This document shows, one piece after another, positions 8,916-18,494 of a stretch of DNA of 64,000 nucleotides. The translations under genes and the position numbers were made by a program. The stretch covers positions 1 to 64,000 of the forward strand of contig CAJQHM010000010.1 in assembly GCA_905478195.1 (NCBI GenBank), written 5' to 3'. The stretch's first letter is position 1. The number at the start of each line of letters is the position of its first letter. Below the pieces are notes generated by a model that saw only the letters and a list, made by a program, of their open reading frames with translations, was not told where the DNA came from and searched no databases. Origin of the DNA: an uncultured Pseudomonadales bacterium. GTDB taxonomy: Bacteria > Pseudomonadota > Gammaproteobacteria > Pseudomonadales > Pseudohongiellaceae.

Positions 8916-9554
8916 CTAAAAATCCGCTTCTTCCATCGCTGCCATGCTCATCATGAGAAAACCAGTGAACGCGGCGCTGTTTGGTGATAGCGATGAGTCA
9001 ACCTTGCTCTTCATTTCGTTAATAGTCGCGCGAAATGTTGTGTAAAATTCCCAGGAAGGCTGAGGTCTATACTGCAAGTTTAGTAGTTCGAAATGCGCTA
9101 TCGCTTTTTTTGCGGTTGTTGGCTTCACGAAAACTTCATCTTGCGGGCTATAGTAAACTGGGCAGATGCTGATCAGTGACCACTTGGCCATTTTTCCGAT
9201 CTGCATGATATTGAGAACCTTGTTGAAGCCTTTTTCTATATCGCCATGTAGCTGATCTTTTAATCCGCTAGCCAGAGCATTCTTGTGCTTTGGTTCCAGG
9301 GAGCGCGCGAAGTCACGAAACTTCGGCTTCTCGAATATTGAAACCATCGACGAGCGAGACACAAGCTTGATCATGCTCTCAATGATTTCAGGTGGGTCCC
9401 TAAAGTTTTTCTTTGCAAACATTTCATGGCTAAGCGCTATCATCCTATCCATCTTATGCTTCTTGGCAATGGCTAGCATTTCCGGGTGAGAGAAACCGCC
9501 GGGATAGCGTCTCAAAAACAACTCTTCAGCCCATTTAAGTTTTGCCAGATTCAT
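8916..9554 (-). CDS. Hypothetical protein, no recognised family
   Basis: I do not recognise this 212-residue protein. It begins with a basic, amphipathic stretch (LKWAEELFLRRYPGGF) and is rich in Lys, Met and Phe. There is no signal peptide and no clear transmembrane helix, so a soluble cytoplasmic protein is likely. It starts 17 bases after the M49 peptidase gene ends and its stop is 25 bases before the DUF1272 start, so it may be in one transcript with both. The reading frame is intact and codon use looks like that of its neighbours. Confidence 0.7.
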   Translation of the reverse strand: MNLAKLKWAEELFLRRYPGGFSHPEMLAIAKKHKMDRMIALSHEMFAKKNFRDPPEIIESMIKLVSRSSMVSIFEKPKFRDFARSLEPKHKNALASGLKDQLHGDIEKGFNKVLNIMQIGKMAKWSLISICPVYYSPQDEVFVKPTTAKKAIAHFELLNLQYRPQPSWEFYTTFRATINEMKSKVDSSLSPNSAAFTGFLMMSMAAMEEADF

Positions 9555-9571
9555 TCTAGTGCTAGCAGCTT

Positions 9572-11716
9572 TTAGTTGTCGGTAGGCAGAAATGAATAAT
9601 CTTCTGCGTACTCTAGCATCTGCGTCATGAAGTCTTTCGGATACTCAACCCGAACGTTGCTAACTACTCCATTCTCATCATCGGCTACGATGCGCGGGTT
9701 GATAAATCCGGAATAGGGGGCAACTTCTAGAGAGGCATAGCGCTCTAGCACTTCTGCATGAAGTTCCTGGTCTACCTGGGTGCCATAGTTCTCCACAAGC
9801 TCTCGCGCTGCCTCGAAATCGCCTTCGGACTTGATGCGTTGAATTTCCCGCAGCAGGCGGCCGAAGATTTCACGTAGCTTTTCGTAGTCATTCACGACGA
9901 AATAGGTTTTTCCGTCTCGTACCACGCGTTCGATAACGTTGTCTTCCAGTCCTTGCTCATAGGACCACAAGGCGACCAACTGGCGATTACGCATATGTGC
10001 TTCTTCAACCAGTTCGCCAGGTTGCAAGCGATACAGTTGCAGCATAGCCCCGCCTCGTATATAGGCGTCATATTCGGAGCGGCCAACATCCAGGCTATCC
10101 ATAACGCCTATTTCAATAAGCATCGGGTCCATAATGTAATAAAGTGCCACCAGGTCGGCGCGAGCCTCTTCTAGCGTGCTTGCATATTGCCGCAATGTTT
10201 CTCTTGTTGTGCCAACGCCAGGGTTAATCTTGCCCGATGCATGTCCGATGACCTCGTGCATATCTGTGTGCAAGTCACCGGCTTGCTCCGAGTGGGTTCG
10301 GCTACGGAGAATTTCTTCCTCTGAGTACGCGAATTCTGCCAGTGTTTTACTGGGGGAAGAATTGTATGCGCCTACTATATTGCCCAGGCTTACTGATTTC
10401 GAGCCGTGCTCGGCTCGGATCCAGCTGGAATTTGGCAGGTTGATACCAATCGGTGTGGCGGGGGAGGCGTCGCCGGATTCCATGACTACTGTGATGACCT
10501 TGCCATCTATGCCAGTAACATCTGCTTTCTTATGTTCGCTTAGAATGGGAGAGTTGTCTTCGAACCATTGAGCTCGCTCGCCGATGGCAGAAATTCTGAG
10601 CGTAGCTTCGGCATCGCGAAAAGAAACGACAGACTCGAATGAACCTCGATAGGCTAGCGGATCGTTATAGACTTCGATGAAGCCATTGATGACATCTACT
10701 GTAGAATCAATATCTTCTACCCAGGCTATGTTGTAAGCATCGAAGTCTTCAAGATCTCCGCTGCGGTAATATTTGACTAAGAGCTCAAATGTTTTCTTCT
10801 GCTTCTCATTTTCTGCGACATTTATCGCTCGTTCCAGCCAGTAGACCACTTGCTCCAATGCATCGTTGTACATGCCACCAACGCGCCATACTTGTTCGAC
10901 GATTTCGCCATCGACTTTCGTTAGTTTCGAATTCAGTCCGTGAGATACCGGAGTATCATCGTCGTTCGCCGACTTGGCTGCATAAAAGTCGATCACTTCC
11001 TGTTCGGTGACACCTTCATAGAAATTGACAGCGGAGGTTGCGATTTTGTCTACGCCATCGGCGGTGTTCACTTTCTTAGAATCTATCGTCGGGTCGAAGA
11101 TGATTGGTGTAAGTTCCGCGACCAACTCCACGAGGCTCTGTCCTTCGCGAACGGGAAAATCAGATACCTTTGCTGAGGCCAGGATGATCTCGCTAAAGTA
11201 TTCCTGATCGAACAAAGGTGTAAATTTGGCGCTGGAGTAGTGATGGTGAATGCCGTTGGCAAACCACACCTGTTTTGCATAGCTTAGGAAATTCGCAAAG
11301 CTCTCCGACTCTCTATCGCCATCATAATTTTTTAAGACTTCTTCGATGGTGCGGCGAATTCGAAGATTATGTTTGTAATTTTGGTCATACATGATGTCTC
11401 GTCCAGACAGGGCTGCCTGCGACAAGTAGTAGAGTAATTCCCTCTGCTGATTACTTAGGTCCGAAAAGCCAGGAACCTGGTAGCGTAGCATGCGAATGTC
11501 GGCGAAGCGGTCGGCTTCATATTTAAATTCCACATCGCTAGTAACCAGATTCGTCTGTGCCGCTTCGGCACTGGTTGCGGCTTCTATTAAAGCTGGCTGC
11601 GCAGTGGTCGTTGTCGGTTCGCTGACATCGCCGCAAGCGCCTAACAGAGTTAGGGAGGTAAGCAAAATCAATATACGAGAAATGATGCGTGTATCTATAG
11701 TGAAAGAAGGGGTCAT
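9572..11716 (-). CDS. Dipeptidyl-peptidase III family (M49) zinc peptidase, lipoprotein
   Basis: A 714-residue M49 peptidase. The family-specific zinc motif HExxGH is seen as HEVIGH at residues 487-492, and the second glutamate motif as EEARAD at 516-521 (EECRAD in eukaryotic DPP III). M49 enzymes release dipeptides from the N-terminus of oligopeptides. The first 28 residues form a lipoprotein signal with lipobox LGAC (Cys28), so this copy should be membrane-anchored outside the cytoplasm, unlike cytosolic eukaryotic DPP III. GAGG precedes the ATG by eight bases. It probably degrades imported peptides in the periplasm. It heads a possible operon with the hypothetical gene downstream. The 232 bases upstream (11717-11949) hold no gene that I can see. 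Confidence 0.9.
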   Translation of the reverse strand: MTPSFTIDTRIISRILILLTSLTLLGACGDVSEPTTTTAQPALIEAATSAEAAQTNLVTSDVEFKYEADRFADIRMLRYQVPGFSDLSNQQRELLYYLSQAALSGRDIMYDQNYKHNLRIRRTIEEVLKNYDGDRESESFANFLSYAKQVWFANGIHHHYSSAKFTPLFDQEYFSEIILASAKVSDFPVREGQSLVELVAELTPIIFDPTIDSKKVNTADGVDKIATSAVNFYEGVTEQEVIDFYAAKSANDDDTPVSHGLNSKLTKVDGEIVEQVWRVGGMYNDALEQVVYWLERAINVAENEKQKKTFELLVKYYRSGDLEDFDAYNIAWVEDIDSTVDVINGFIEVYNDPLAYRGSFESVVSFRDAEATLRISAIGERAQWFEDNSPILSEHKKADVTGIDGKVITVVMESGDASPATPIGINLPNSSWIRAEHGSKSVSLGNIVGAYNSSPSKTLAEFAYSEEEILRSRTHSEQAGDLHTDMHEVIGHASGKINPGVGTTRETLRQYASTLEEARADLVALYYIMDPMLIEIGVMDSLDVGRSEYDAYIRGGAMLQLYRLQPGELVEEAHMRNRQLVALWSYEQGLEDNVIERVVRDGKTYFVVNDYEKLREIFGRLLREIQRIKSEGDFEAARELVENYGTQVDQELHAEVLERYASLEVAPYSGFINPRIVADDENGVVSNVRVEYPKDFMTQMLEYAEDYSFLPTDN

Positions 11717-11949
11717 TTCGCAATCCTCAAGGGCATGGATGTTTCTAAATTATGAGTTTGATGTAGCGCATATCTGCCGCGCGCTGAAGTTGGGGGTTAG
11801 CTATATTGGGAATTCTATATCGGAAAGCGCGGCGGTGCACCCAATCCCGATAATTAAGCTTGAAGGAGATGAAGGGCGGATGCGGGGTGTAGCTAAGGAA
11901 AGAGTGAGAATCTGCGTTTAATAGAGGCGTTGCGGCTATCTAATGGATC

Positions 11950-13026
11950 TTAATCGGCAAGAACATAGCGGTCACGTCCTTCGGCCTTAGCCACATAGAG
12001 GGATTGATCAGCCTTCTCCACGAGTTGATCGAAAGAGAGGTCCTCCCTGTGTGTGGCAATACCCGCGCTAAAAGTAACAGGAGTTTTCTCCTTTACGGCG
12101 CTGCGGATACGCTCAACTAGAATCACTGCGGCATCCAGGCCTGTGGACGGCAGCACCAAAAGAAACTCTTCGCCACCGTAGCGCACGACCAGGTCTTGAT
12201 CTCTAGAGCACTCCCTCAGAATTTCGGATATCGTTACGAGCAAATCGTCGCCAGCACTGTGGCCGAACTTATCGTTGTACAGCTTAAAATTATCAATATC
12301 CAGCATTACGACACTGAAAGGATCCTTGCGACGCAATGAAGAGGGAAGCAGTGTTTCTACCAGCAAATAGAGGCGGCGACGGTTTCCTAACTCGGTTAAT
12401 GGATCTGTCAGAGGCTGATGTTCATTTTCGATTCTAAGGATTATGTTCTCAACCAGTAATCGGTTCTGGCGCGGTATCAAGGCAGACAGGATCAGGTAGG
12501 CAATGACCAGCAGCAAGCCTAGGGCGTTGAATTGAGGTTCTTGCATCCAGAACGCCTTGGTAATCAAGGGAAGCATGCTCGCGCTCATAAAGAGGAAGAT
12601 AACGGGCAGAGAGGTGCTATAGGAGAGAATGCTTCCCGATATGAGTGTCATCACGATCACGGCATAGAATAGCAGCGCGTTGAATTCAAATTCCCCATAG
12701 GGGATGAATACGGCGCTGGAGAAGCAAAGAAACGGTACGATGCTGCAGTAGAAGAAGTAGTTCTCCCAGGGCTTAATATTGCTTGCGATGATCTCTTTTC
12801 TTTTCAGTTTCTTTGCAAACTGCAGGGAAAGAAGAACTCGGGGAATATAGGCGATACCAACTGCGATAGCCTAGGGATAGGCGATGCTCGCCGTTGCGAG
12901 CTGGTTTATGATTTAGGCAAAGAAGAACACGCCAGTTGCAATGCCAAAGTAGCCTGCGTTGGTATTTGCATACAAGACGCTAATTCGCGTGAAGTCCAGT
13001 TCTGTGTGGTTATCTTTGCTGTTCAC
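11950..13026 (-). pseudogene. Membrane diguanylate cyclase (GGDEF) interrupted by two stop codons
   Basis: The C-terminal 236 codons (from GTG 12658-12660) encode two or three hydrophobic segments and a GGDEF domain with an intact active site (RYGGEEF) and a product-inhibition site RDQD five residues before it. Upstream, the same frame continues as hydrophobic membrane-protein sequence back to a GTG at 13024-13026, but is cut by TAG at 12871-12873 and TAA at 12913-12915. A full product would be about 358 residues with a multi-span N-terminal sensor. With two nonsense codons the sensor half cannot be made; the catalytic half could still be translated from the internal GTG. Such cyclases make cyclic di-GMP from GTP. 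No frameshift is needed to join the parts. Confidence 0.8.
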
Positions 13027-13067
13027 TGAGGTGCTCTGTTTTTTATTAAAACCTGTTGGCCGCCATA

Positions 13068-13562
13068 TTAAATAATATGACCAACCCATCGTCCTGCCAG
13101 CATTACGCCTGACCACAGGAGAAGTGATAGGCTTCCGATGACTTTGAGCTGTGTGGGCGTTGCAGTGGCGTCATCCCATTGAGCGATATTCTTGTAAATG
13201 CGGAAGTGAAAATATGCCATATTAAGACCGGCAAGCGCGAGCAGAACAATCTTCCACTGAAATGCAGGGTTTACCACGTGGGAAGCCGCGCGCGTAATGA
13301 ACATGCCAAGCCCCGTTACAGTGGCTATCACAAATGCTCCCCAGGTCCAGGGAACGAGTTCTTTTGATAGAGTGCTTATAGGGTATTTAACTGCCGCGAA
13401 TCCGAGCAGCCTCAAATCCACCATCAGTATGGATCCGACTACAAAGGCCGCTGCAATCACATGAATAGATTCTAGAAACGGGAACCACCAGGTTCCCCCT
13501 ATCGTCCAGGATAGTGACCAGTTCTCTACGTCGATCCACTTGGGTGAGTTTAGAAATCCCAT
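13068..13562 (-). CDS. Small integral membrane protein, DUF6644-like
   Basis: A 164-residue protein with four predicted membrane helices. Conserved features shared with the gene at 14113-14640 include a histidine in helix 1 (ESIHVIAAAFVVGS), the LRLLG motif after it, and GRW near the C-terminus. The membrane histidines could bind haem or metal, but this is inference. It is the last gene of a three-gene minus-strand cluster. Its end slightly overlaps the in-frame upstream extension of the broken diguanylate cyclase. Function unknown. Confidence 0.72.
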   Translation of the reverse strand: MGFLNSPKWIDVENWSLSWTIGGTWWFPFLESIHVIAAAFVVGSILMVDLRLLGFAAVKYPISTLSKELVPWTWGAFVIATVTGLGMFITRAASHVVNPAFQWKIVLLALAGLNMAYFHFRIYKNIAQWDDATATPTQLKVIGSLSLLLWSGVMLAGRWVGHII

Positions 13563-13617
13563 TCCTGTTACCAGTTTCTTCCCATTCGGTTTATCACGAA
13601 TTTAATTAGGTTCAATT

Positions 13618-14100
13618 TTACTGCCCTATCTCCAGGCTTCGCTCTAGATCTTCAGCATTAATATAAGTTTCAAGGCTAGCGAGCCCGGCAGCCACATTGG
13701 GTTCGGAAAATAGATTTGTTGCAGCGACCTGTCCGAGCACGGTAAAACTGGTTTGTAGAGCGAGTGCCCCTTCGTTGCTCAGAGCAAGTCGTGTTTCGTT
13801 GAAACAACGAGTGCCAAGCAGGTCAATAAGCAATTCTGCCATTTGCCGATTGGCCTGCTCGCGGGCAGATAGTGAAACATCGGCTATTTCTGCGAAAGCA
13901 GGATGTAGTGCCATCGCGGCAAACATCCATTTGACCAAGCTATGTTTGCCCTCCTCCGTGGTGGACCGTAGCAGACAATCAGAAAGCGCATCACTGTACT
14001 CGCCCGCAAAAGTAGCGGGAGAGAGCGTCAAGAGTCCCAGAATAAGAAGAGTCTGTAGTTTTAGCTGCCTTTTTAGAGTAAATTTTTTATGGTTGGGCAT
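13618..14100 (-). CDS. Exported protein of unknown function
   Basis: A 160-residue protein with a clear signal peptide (basic start, then LLILGLLTLSPATFAG; cleavage likely after AFA|G near residue 32). The mature part is helical, with two cysteines (DCLLRS and TRCFNE) that could form a disulfide in the periplasm. AGGA lies ten bases before the ATG. It sits between two related membrane proteins on the same strand, 12 and 55 bases from them, so the three are probably one operon and may form a complex. I do not recognise the family. Confidence 0.72.
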   Translation of the reverse strand: MPNHKKFTLKRQLKLQTLLILGLLTLSPATFAGEYSDALSDCLLRSTTEEGKHSLVKWMFAAMALHPAFAEIADVSLSAREQANRQMAELLIDLLGTRCFNETRLALSNEGALALQTSFTVLGQVAATNLFSEPNVAAGLASLETYINAEDLERSLEIGQ

Positions 14101-14112
14101 TTCAGCGGCTTC

Positions 14113-14640
14113 CTAAGCAGGGTAGTAGATGTATTCTAGGTAAGCGATCCAGCGTCCAGCCATGGCCACCATAAGCCAAGACATAAGAGACAAGAGTGCG
14201 ACGGCTCTCGCGCTCCAGAGGCGTTTTGAGCTTAATTCCCAATAGGCTTCCTCGCGCCGGCTCATCAGGTGAAAGAATAGAGTCAGCAGCATCGCACAGA
14301 CAAGAAAGCTCACCTTCCAGCCGAATATAGGGTTGTTGAAATACCTGAGGGGGCGGCCAAATAGAAAGAAGGCGCCTGAAACGAGATTCGATGCCAGGGC
14401 CCACCACAGCCAGGGCATTAATCTGTGGGTCATCTCAGTAATATTCTGACTAGGGACGGCTAGTCCCAGAATGCGCAGATTGAGTATCACCACGCTGCCC
14501 ATCACCACGGCGATTCCGAGGATATGCACGGTCTGAATTATGGGCGGGAACCCTGGAATCGTGCTCAGGGCCCAGAGCGCACCCGACTGCAGGAAACTAC
14601 CGTCTAGCAGGGTGCCAATGCTGGTGAAATAATCGGGCAA
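14113..14640 (-). CDS. Small integral membrane protein, DUF6644-like (paralogue of 13068-13562)
   Basis: A 175-residue protein with four or five membrane helices. It resembles the gene two places downstream: QTVHILGIAVVMGS and LRILG match the helix-1 histidine and LRLLG motif there, LMPWLWWA matches LVPWTWGA, and GRWIAY matches GRWVGH. It therefore arose by duplication or shares a family. Translation seems to start at TTG 14638-14640, with AAGG seven bases upstream. It is the first gene of the cluster, 44 bases after ilvD on the same strand. Function unknown; a respiratory or metal role is only a guess. Confidence 0.72.
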   Translation of the reverse strand: MPDYFTSIGTLLDGSFLQSGALWALSTIPGFPPIIQTVHILGIAVVMGSVVILNLRILGLAVPSQNITEMTHRLMPWLWWALASNLVSGAFFLFGRPLRYFNNPIFGWKVSFLVCAMLLTLFFHLMSRREEAYWELSSKRLWSARAVALLSLMSWLMVAMAGRWIAYLEYIYYPA

Positions 14641-14684
14641 TTTAGGACCTTTATTGTTCTTATTTTGGTCAGATGGGTTATCGG

Positions 14685-16364
14685 CTAAAGGTACTTATCC
14701 GTTACCGCGCCTTCTGAGGCTGAGGCTACTGACGCTGCGAACTTCGCCAGCACGCCGCGCGTATAGCGGGCTGCAGGCTTTTTCCATTTCGCCAGTCTTG
14801 CTGCGATTTCCTCGTCGCTAAGATCTAGTTTGACCTCGTTGGTTTCCGCGTCAATTGAGATTCTGTCGCCAGTCTCCACGATCGCAATCGGCCCGCCTTC
14901 TATAGCCTCTGGTGTCACATGGCCCACTACGAAGCCGTGACTGCCGCCAGAGAACCTGCCGTCGGTGATCAGAGCGATGTCCTCGCCCAGGCCTTTGCCC
15001 ATGATGGCGGAGGTCGGGCTCAGCATCTCGCGCATACCGGGAGCGCCCTTTGGTCCCTCGAAGCGAATGACCAGAACATCACCTTTCACCACGGTGCCGT
15101 CTAGTACGCCCGCTAGGCAATCCTCTTCGGACTCATAGACTCTAGCGCTTCCTGTAAAGCTCAGACCTTCCTTCCCGGTGATCTTTGCCACTGCACCAGT
15201 AGGTGCTAAATTTCCTTTTAATATAACAAGATGGCTGTCTTTCTTAATAGGATTGTCGAAGGGCCGAATGATGTCTTGGCCTTCAGGATAGGGGGCAACG
15301 GAGGCGAGGTTTTCTGCCATCGTCTTGCCTGTCACGGTCATACAGCTGCCATCGAGCATGCCGGCTTCTAGCATGCGCTTCATTAGAGGCTGAATACCGC
15401 CAATCTTGATGAGTTCCGACATCAGGTATTTGCCGCTCGGTTTGAGGTCCGCGAGCATTGGGGTTTTCTTGCCTATTATAGTGAAGTCATCCAGCTCTAG
15501 CTCAACTCCCATGGTATAGGCCATTGCGAGCAAATGGAGTACGGCATTGGTGGATCCGCCTAAGGCAATAACGACCTTAATGGCGTTCTCAAAGGCTGAG
15601 CGGGTCATAATATCCGAGGGTTTTATGTCGTGCTCAATAAGGTGCATGATCGCCTCGCCCGCGTTCTTGCAGTCATTGACCTTTTCCTGAGAGATTGCAT
15701 CCTGCGCTGAGCTATTGGGTAGGCTCATGCCCAGAGCTTCTATAGCAGAGGCCATGGTGTTCGCCGTATACATGCCGCCGCAGGAACCAGGGCCTGGGAT
15801 AGCCGTTTCCTCAATGTTCTTCAGTTCAATATCCGACACTTTGCCAGCGGCATGCTCGCCCACGGCCTCGAACACAGACACGATGTTGGTGTGATTTGGG
15901 CCCGGTTGTATGGTGCCCCCGTAGATGAATATCGAGGGGCGATTTAGCCTGGACATGCCCATTAACAGCCCGGGCATGTTCTTGTCGCAGCCCCCTATTG
16001 TGATGATGCCGTCGTGCCCCATACATCCGGACACGGTTTCAACAGAGTCTGCGATGACTTCGCGGGAGACCAGAGAGTACTTCATACCTTCTGTGCCCAT
16101 GGATATGCCATCTGAGATGGTTATACAGTTGTAGATGATGCCCTTGCCGCCGGCGGCGTCGGCTGCTTCGTTGACATCTTCGGCCAGTTTGTTGATATGC
16201 ATATTGCACGGCGTGACCATGCTCCAAGTTGAGGCGATACCGACCTGTGGCTTCTTGAAGTCGGCGTCTTCGAAGCCAACGGCGCGTAACATGGAACGGC
16301 TAGGGGCTTGCTCAACACCATCAACTACTAGTTTAGAATATTTTCTTAAGTCTTTGTTATTCAT
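14685..16364 (-). CDS. ilvD: Dihydroxy-acid dehydratase
   Basis: IlvD converts 2,3-dihydroxy-isovalerate (or 3-methylvalerate) to the 2-keto acid in valine, isoleucine and leucine synthesis. The 559-residue protein keeps the three cluster cysteines in TPCNMH (Cys53), GGCDKN (Cys126) and GSCGGM (Cys195), as in [2Fe-2S]-type members, and the C-terminal motifs SGGSHG and TPEA. I start at ATG 16362-16364 ([14 protein letters not shown]), where homologous proteins begin; the frame is open 29 codons further upstream but that part has no family resemblance. The enzyme is cytoplasmic and oxygen-sensitive in many bacteria. No other ilv or leu gene is nearby. Confidence 0.95.
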   Translation of the reverse strand: MNNKDLRKYSKLVVDGVEQAPSRSMLRAVGFEDADFKKPQVGIASTWSMVTPCNMHINKLAEDVNEAADAAGGKGIIYNCITISDGISMGTEGMKYSLVSREVIADSVETVSGCMGHDGIITIGGCDKNMPGLLMGMSRLNRPSIFIYGGTIQPGPNHTNIVSVFEAVGEHAAGKVSDIELKNIEETAIPGPGSCGGMYTANTMASAIEALGMSLPNSSAQDAISQEKVNDCKNAGEAIMHLIEHDIKPSDIMTRSAFENAIKVVIALGGSTNAVLHLLAMAYTMGVELELDDFTIIGKKTPMLADLKPSGKYLMSELIKIGGIQPLMKRMLEAGMLDGSCMTVTGKTMAENLASVAPYPEGQDIIRPFDNPIKKDSHLVILKGNLAPTGAVAKITGKEGLSFTGSARVYESEEDCLAGVLDGTVVKGDVLVIRFEGPKGAPGMREMLSPTSAIMGKGLGEDIALITDGRFSGGSHGFVVGHVTPEAIEGGPIAIVETGDRISIDAETNEVKLDLSDEEIAARLAKWKKPAARYTRGVLAKFAASVASASEGAVTDKYL

Positions 16365-16966
16365 CAATATACCAACTACATTTATCTTTGATTTATTAGG
16401 CTTGCTGCGCCGGTTGTGAGCGCAATGGCTGAGCAATTTAATGCTCTGCAAGGCTCAAGAGGCGGCTAATATACACCAGCAGGGAGATCATCGCATTCTC
16501 CTTTGCTGGCCACAGTCTCTAATCTATAGCGACTTGTACAGAAAAGGGCAATCTCAGCGGTTTGGGCAGCAAGCACAACAATCGACAGCGGGTCGGAGCA
16601 TGTTTTTTTCGGCACAAACGAAGCGCAAGTACGCTAGCCTCTTGCCAGCCGAGGCTTGCAGGGGTCATGGTTGTGCCAGGCGCAAAGCTGTCAGGAGGTT
16701 GTAGCTTCGTCAATTCTAGATGTGCGACGTTCGCTGGCTCACTGTTAATATTTATTAATATTAGAAAATAGATATATGTTATATAACAATAGGTTATTAA
16801 GTTTATATAATTATTTACATTAAATAATTACCATCTACTATTTGTCGATGGTTACGTCCGAAAACGGCCAGTAATTATTGCGAGATAGAGTATGCTAGCG
16901 GCTATTGATAAGCGGTTCTGCCTCGGCAGGCCATGAGTTCTCAGTGGAGCTTCAGTCGGTATCGTA
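16365..16966. other. Intergenic region between ilvD and the alkA-like gene
   Basis: About 600 bases between divergent genes, so promoters for both must be here. The part from about 16740 to 16860 is strikingly AT-rich (many TTATAT and TTAATA runs). Open frames exist on both strands over 16441-16713, but their translations look like random overlap and lack a ribosome site. I see no RNA gene or repeat. Confidence 0.5.
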
Positions 16967-18448
16967 ATGACAGCCTTGCCTGACAATGATCAATATGAAA
17001 ATGCGCGCCAGAGTCGCGATCCTCGCTTCGATGGGCGTTTCTTCGTGGCTGTGCTGACCACAGGCATCTACTGTCGCCCTGTGTGTCCGGTTCGCATTCC
17101 CAAGAGAGAGAATGTGCAGCTGTATCGCAGCGCCGCAGGCGCCGCCGAGGCTGGCTTTCGGCCTTGCCTGCGCTGCCGCCCGGAGTCTTCGCCAGGCACG
17201 CCTGCGTGGATCGGCGCTCCCTACAAGGTGTCAAAGGCCCTGCATCTGATTGCGCGGGGTAATCTGGACGGCAGCTCGGTAGAAGCCTTGGCAGGGCAGT
17301 TATCAATAGGTTCCCGGCAGCTGAGCAGGCTGTTTCAGCAGCATGTTGGAGCCTCTCCGGTCGCCGTTGCGCAGACGCAGAGGCTGCACTTTGCGAAAAA
17401 GCTTCTTGATGAAACGAACTTGCCTCTGGCCCAGGTCTGCTTCGCTGCCGGATTTGGCAGCCTGCGTCGCTTCAACGCGGTATTTCAGTCAACCTATGCA
17501 AGAACTCCGAAGCAATTGCGCAAGGGCAGGCAGGGTTCAAAGCAGTTACAGGGTGAGAGTATTCAAGTTCGATTAGCCTATCGTCCCCCCTTGGACTGGC
17601 CATCGATGCTGGCGTATCTGGACTACCGCAAGATTCCCGGTGTGGAATATATCGATTTGCAGCGCAATGCCTACGCTCGAACAATAGCCATAGGCGAAAG
17701 CGTGGGTGATATCTGCGTCGTGTTCTCGGAGAAGGAGCACGCGGCGATTCTGCATATAAACTTTCCTGATACGCGCTATCTCTATCACATCGTTGAAAAG
17801 GTTCGTCTACTGTTCGATTTGAAGGCGGACAGCGAAGAGATAGAGCGTTTCCTAAGCTGCGACCCCTTGTTGAAAAAAATCATTGAAAAAAACCCGGGCA
17901 CGCGTGTTACCGGTTGCTGGGATGGCCTGGAAGTAACGGTAAGAGCGATTTTGGGGCAGCAAGTAACCGTGAAGGCAGCGACGACTCTGGCGGGCAGGGT
18001 GGCCGAGAGGCATGGCGAGAGTTATAGCTGTTCGTCTGCGCAGTTAAACCGCATCTTTCCCTCGGCTAAGACGCTTGGCCATGCAGACCTGGATGGGCTG
18101 GGTATCGTGGGGCAGCGAATAGCAGCAATCAAAGCTATGGCTGTAAAGGTTGAACACAAAGAGATAGATTTTACTGGCGCGGAGGAAACAGACGAATTCG
18201 TAGCGCGAGTCTGTGAGATAAAAGGAATCGGCGATTGGACGGCGCACTATATAGCATTGCGTGTATTGAGTGACCCAGATGCCTTTCCTTATTCCGATCT
18301 CATTCTGCGCCGCGCCGCTGCCAGCAATCAGGAGACACTCTCGCCAAAGGCTTTGTTAAGCAGGGCTGAGATCTGGCGCCCTTGGCGCGCTTATGCTGTG
18401 ATCCTCCTGTGGAAGCACTATCAACAAACTATGCGTAAAACTAAATAA
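16967..18448 (+). CDS. alkA: Ada-AlkA fusion: methyl-sensing regulator and 3-methyladenine DNA glycosylase
   Basis: A 493-residue fusion. Residues 1-75 are the Ada zinc domain, with Cys36, Cys40, Cys67 and Cys70 (CRPVC and PCLRC); Cys36 corresponds to the Ada cysteine that accepts methyl from DNA phosphotriesters. Residues about 85-175 are an AraC-type helix-turn-helix. Residues about 195-300 are the AlkA N-terminal domain, and about 310-490 the HhH-GPD glycosylase with the hairpin KGIGDW and the catalytic aspartate near residue 444 (YSDLIL). It should remove alkylated bases and also sense alkylation, regulating this operon. The ogt gene follows after 46 bases. Such fusions are known in many proteobacteria and actinobacteria. 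The ATG has a poor ribosome site. Confidence 0.92.
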   Translation: MTALPDNDQYENARQSRDPRFDGRFFVAVLTTGIYCRPVCPVRIPKRENVQLYRSAAGAAEAGFRPCLRCRPESSPGTPAWIGAPYKVSKALHLIARGNLDGSSVEALAGQLSIGSRQLSRLFQQHVGASPVAVAQTQRLHFAKKLLDETNLPLAQVCFAAGFGSLRRFNAVFQSTYARTPKQLRKGRQGSKQLQGESIQVRLAYRPPLDWPSMLAYLDYRKIPGVEYIDLQRNAYARTIAIGESVGDICVVFSEKEHAAILHINFPDTRYLYHIVEKVRLLFDLKADSEEIERFLSCDPLLKKIIEKNPGTRVTGCWDGLEVTVRAILGQQVTVKAATTLAGRVAERHGESYSCSSAQLNRIFPSAKTLGHADLDGLGIVGQRIAAIKAMAVKVEHKEIDFTGAEETDEFVARVCEIKGIGDWTAHYIALRVLSDPDAFPYSDLILRRAAASNQETLSPKALLSRAEIWRPWRAYAVILLWKHYQQTMRKTK

Positions 18449-18494
18449 CACCTGGGGAAAATTCACCCTAGCTTGTAATTAGAAGGTAATTAAC

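Noticed and set aside
12640-12680. A suspected frameshift in the diguanylate cyclase gene near the internal GTG
   Set aside because: Careful counting shows the upstream membrane part and the GGDEF part are in the same frame; only the two stop codons interrupt it.
16441-16713. Overlapping frames on both strands upstream of ilvD and the Ada-AlkA gene
   Set aside because: Translations are unlike proteins and the two strands exclude each other; the region is best seen as intergenic.
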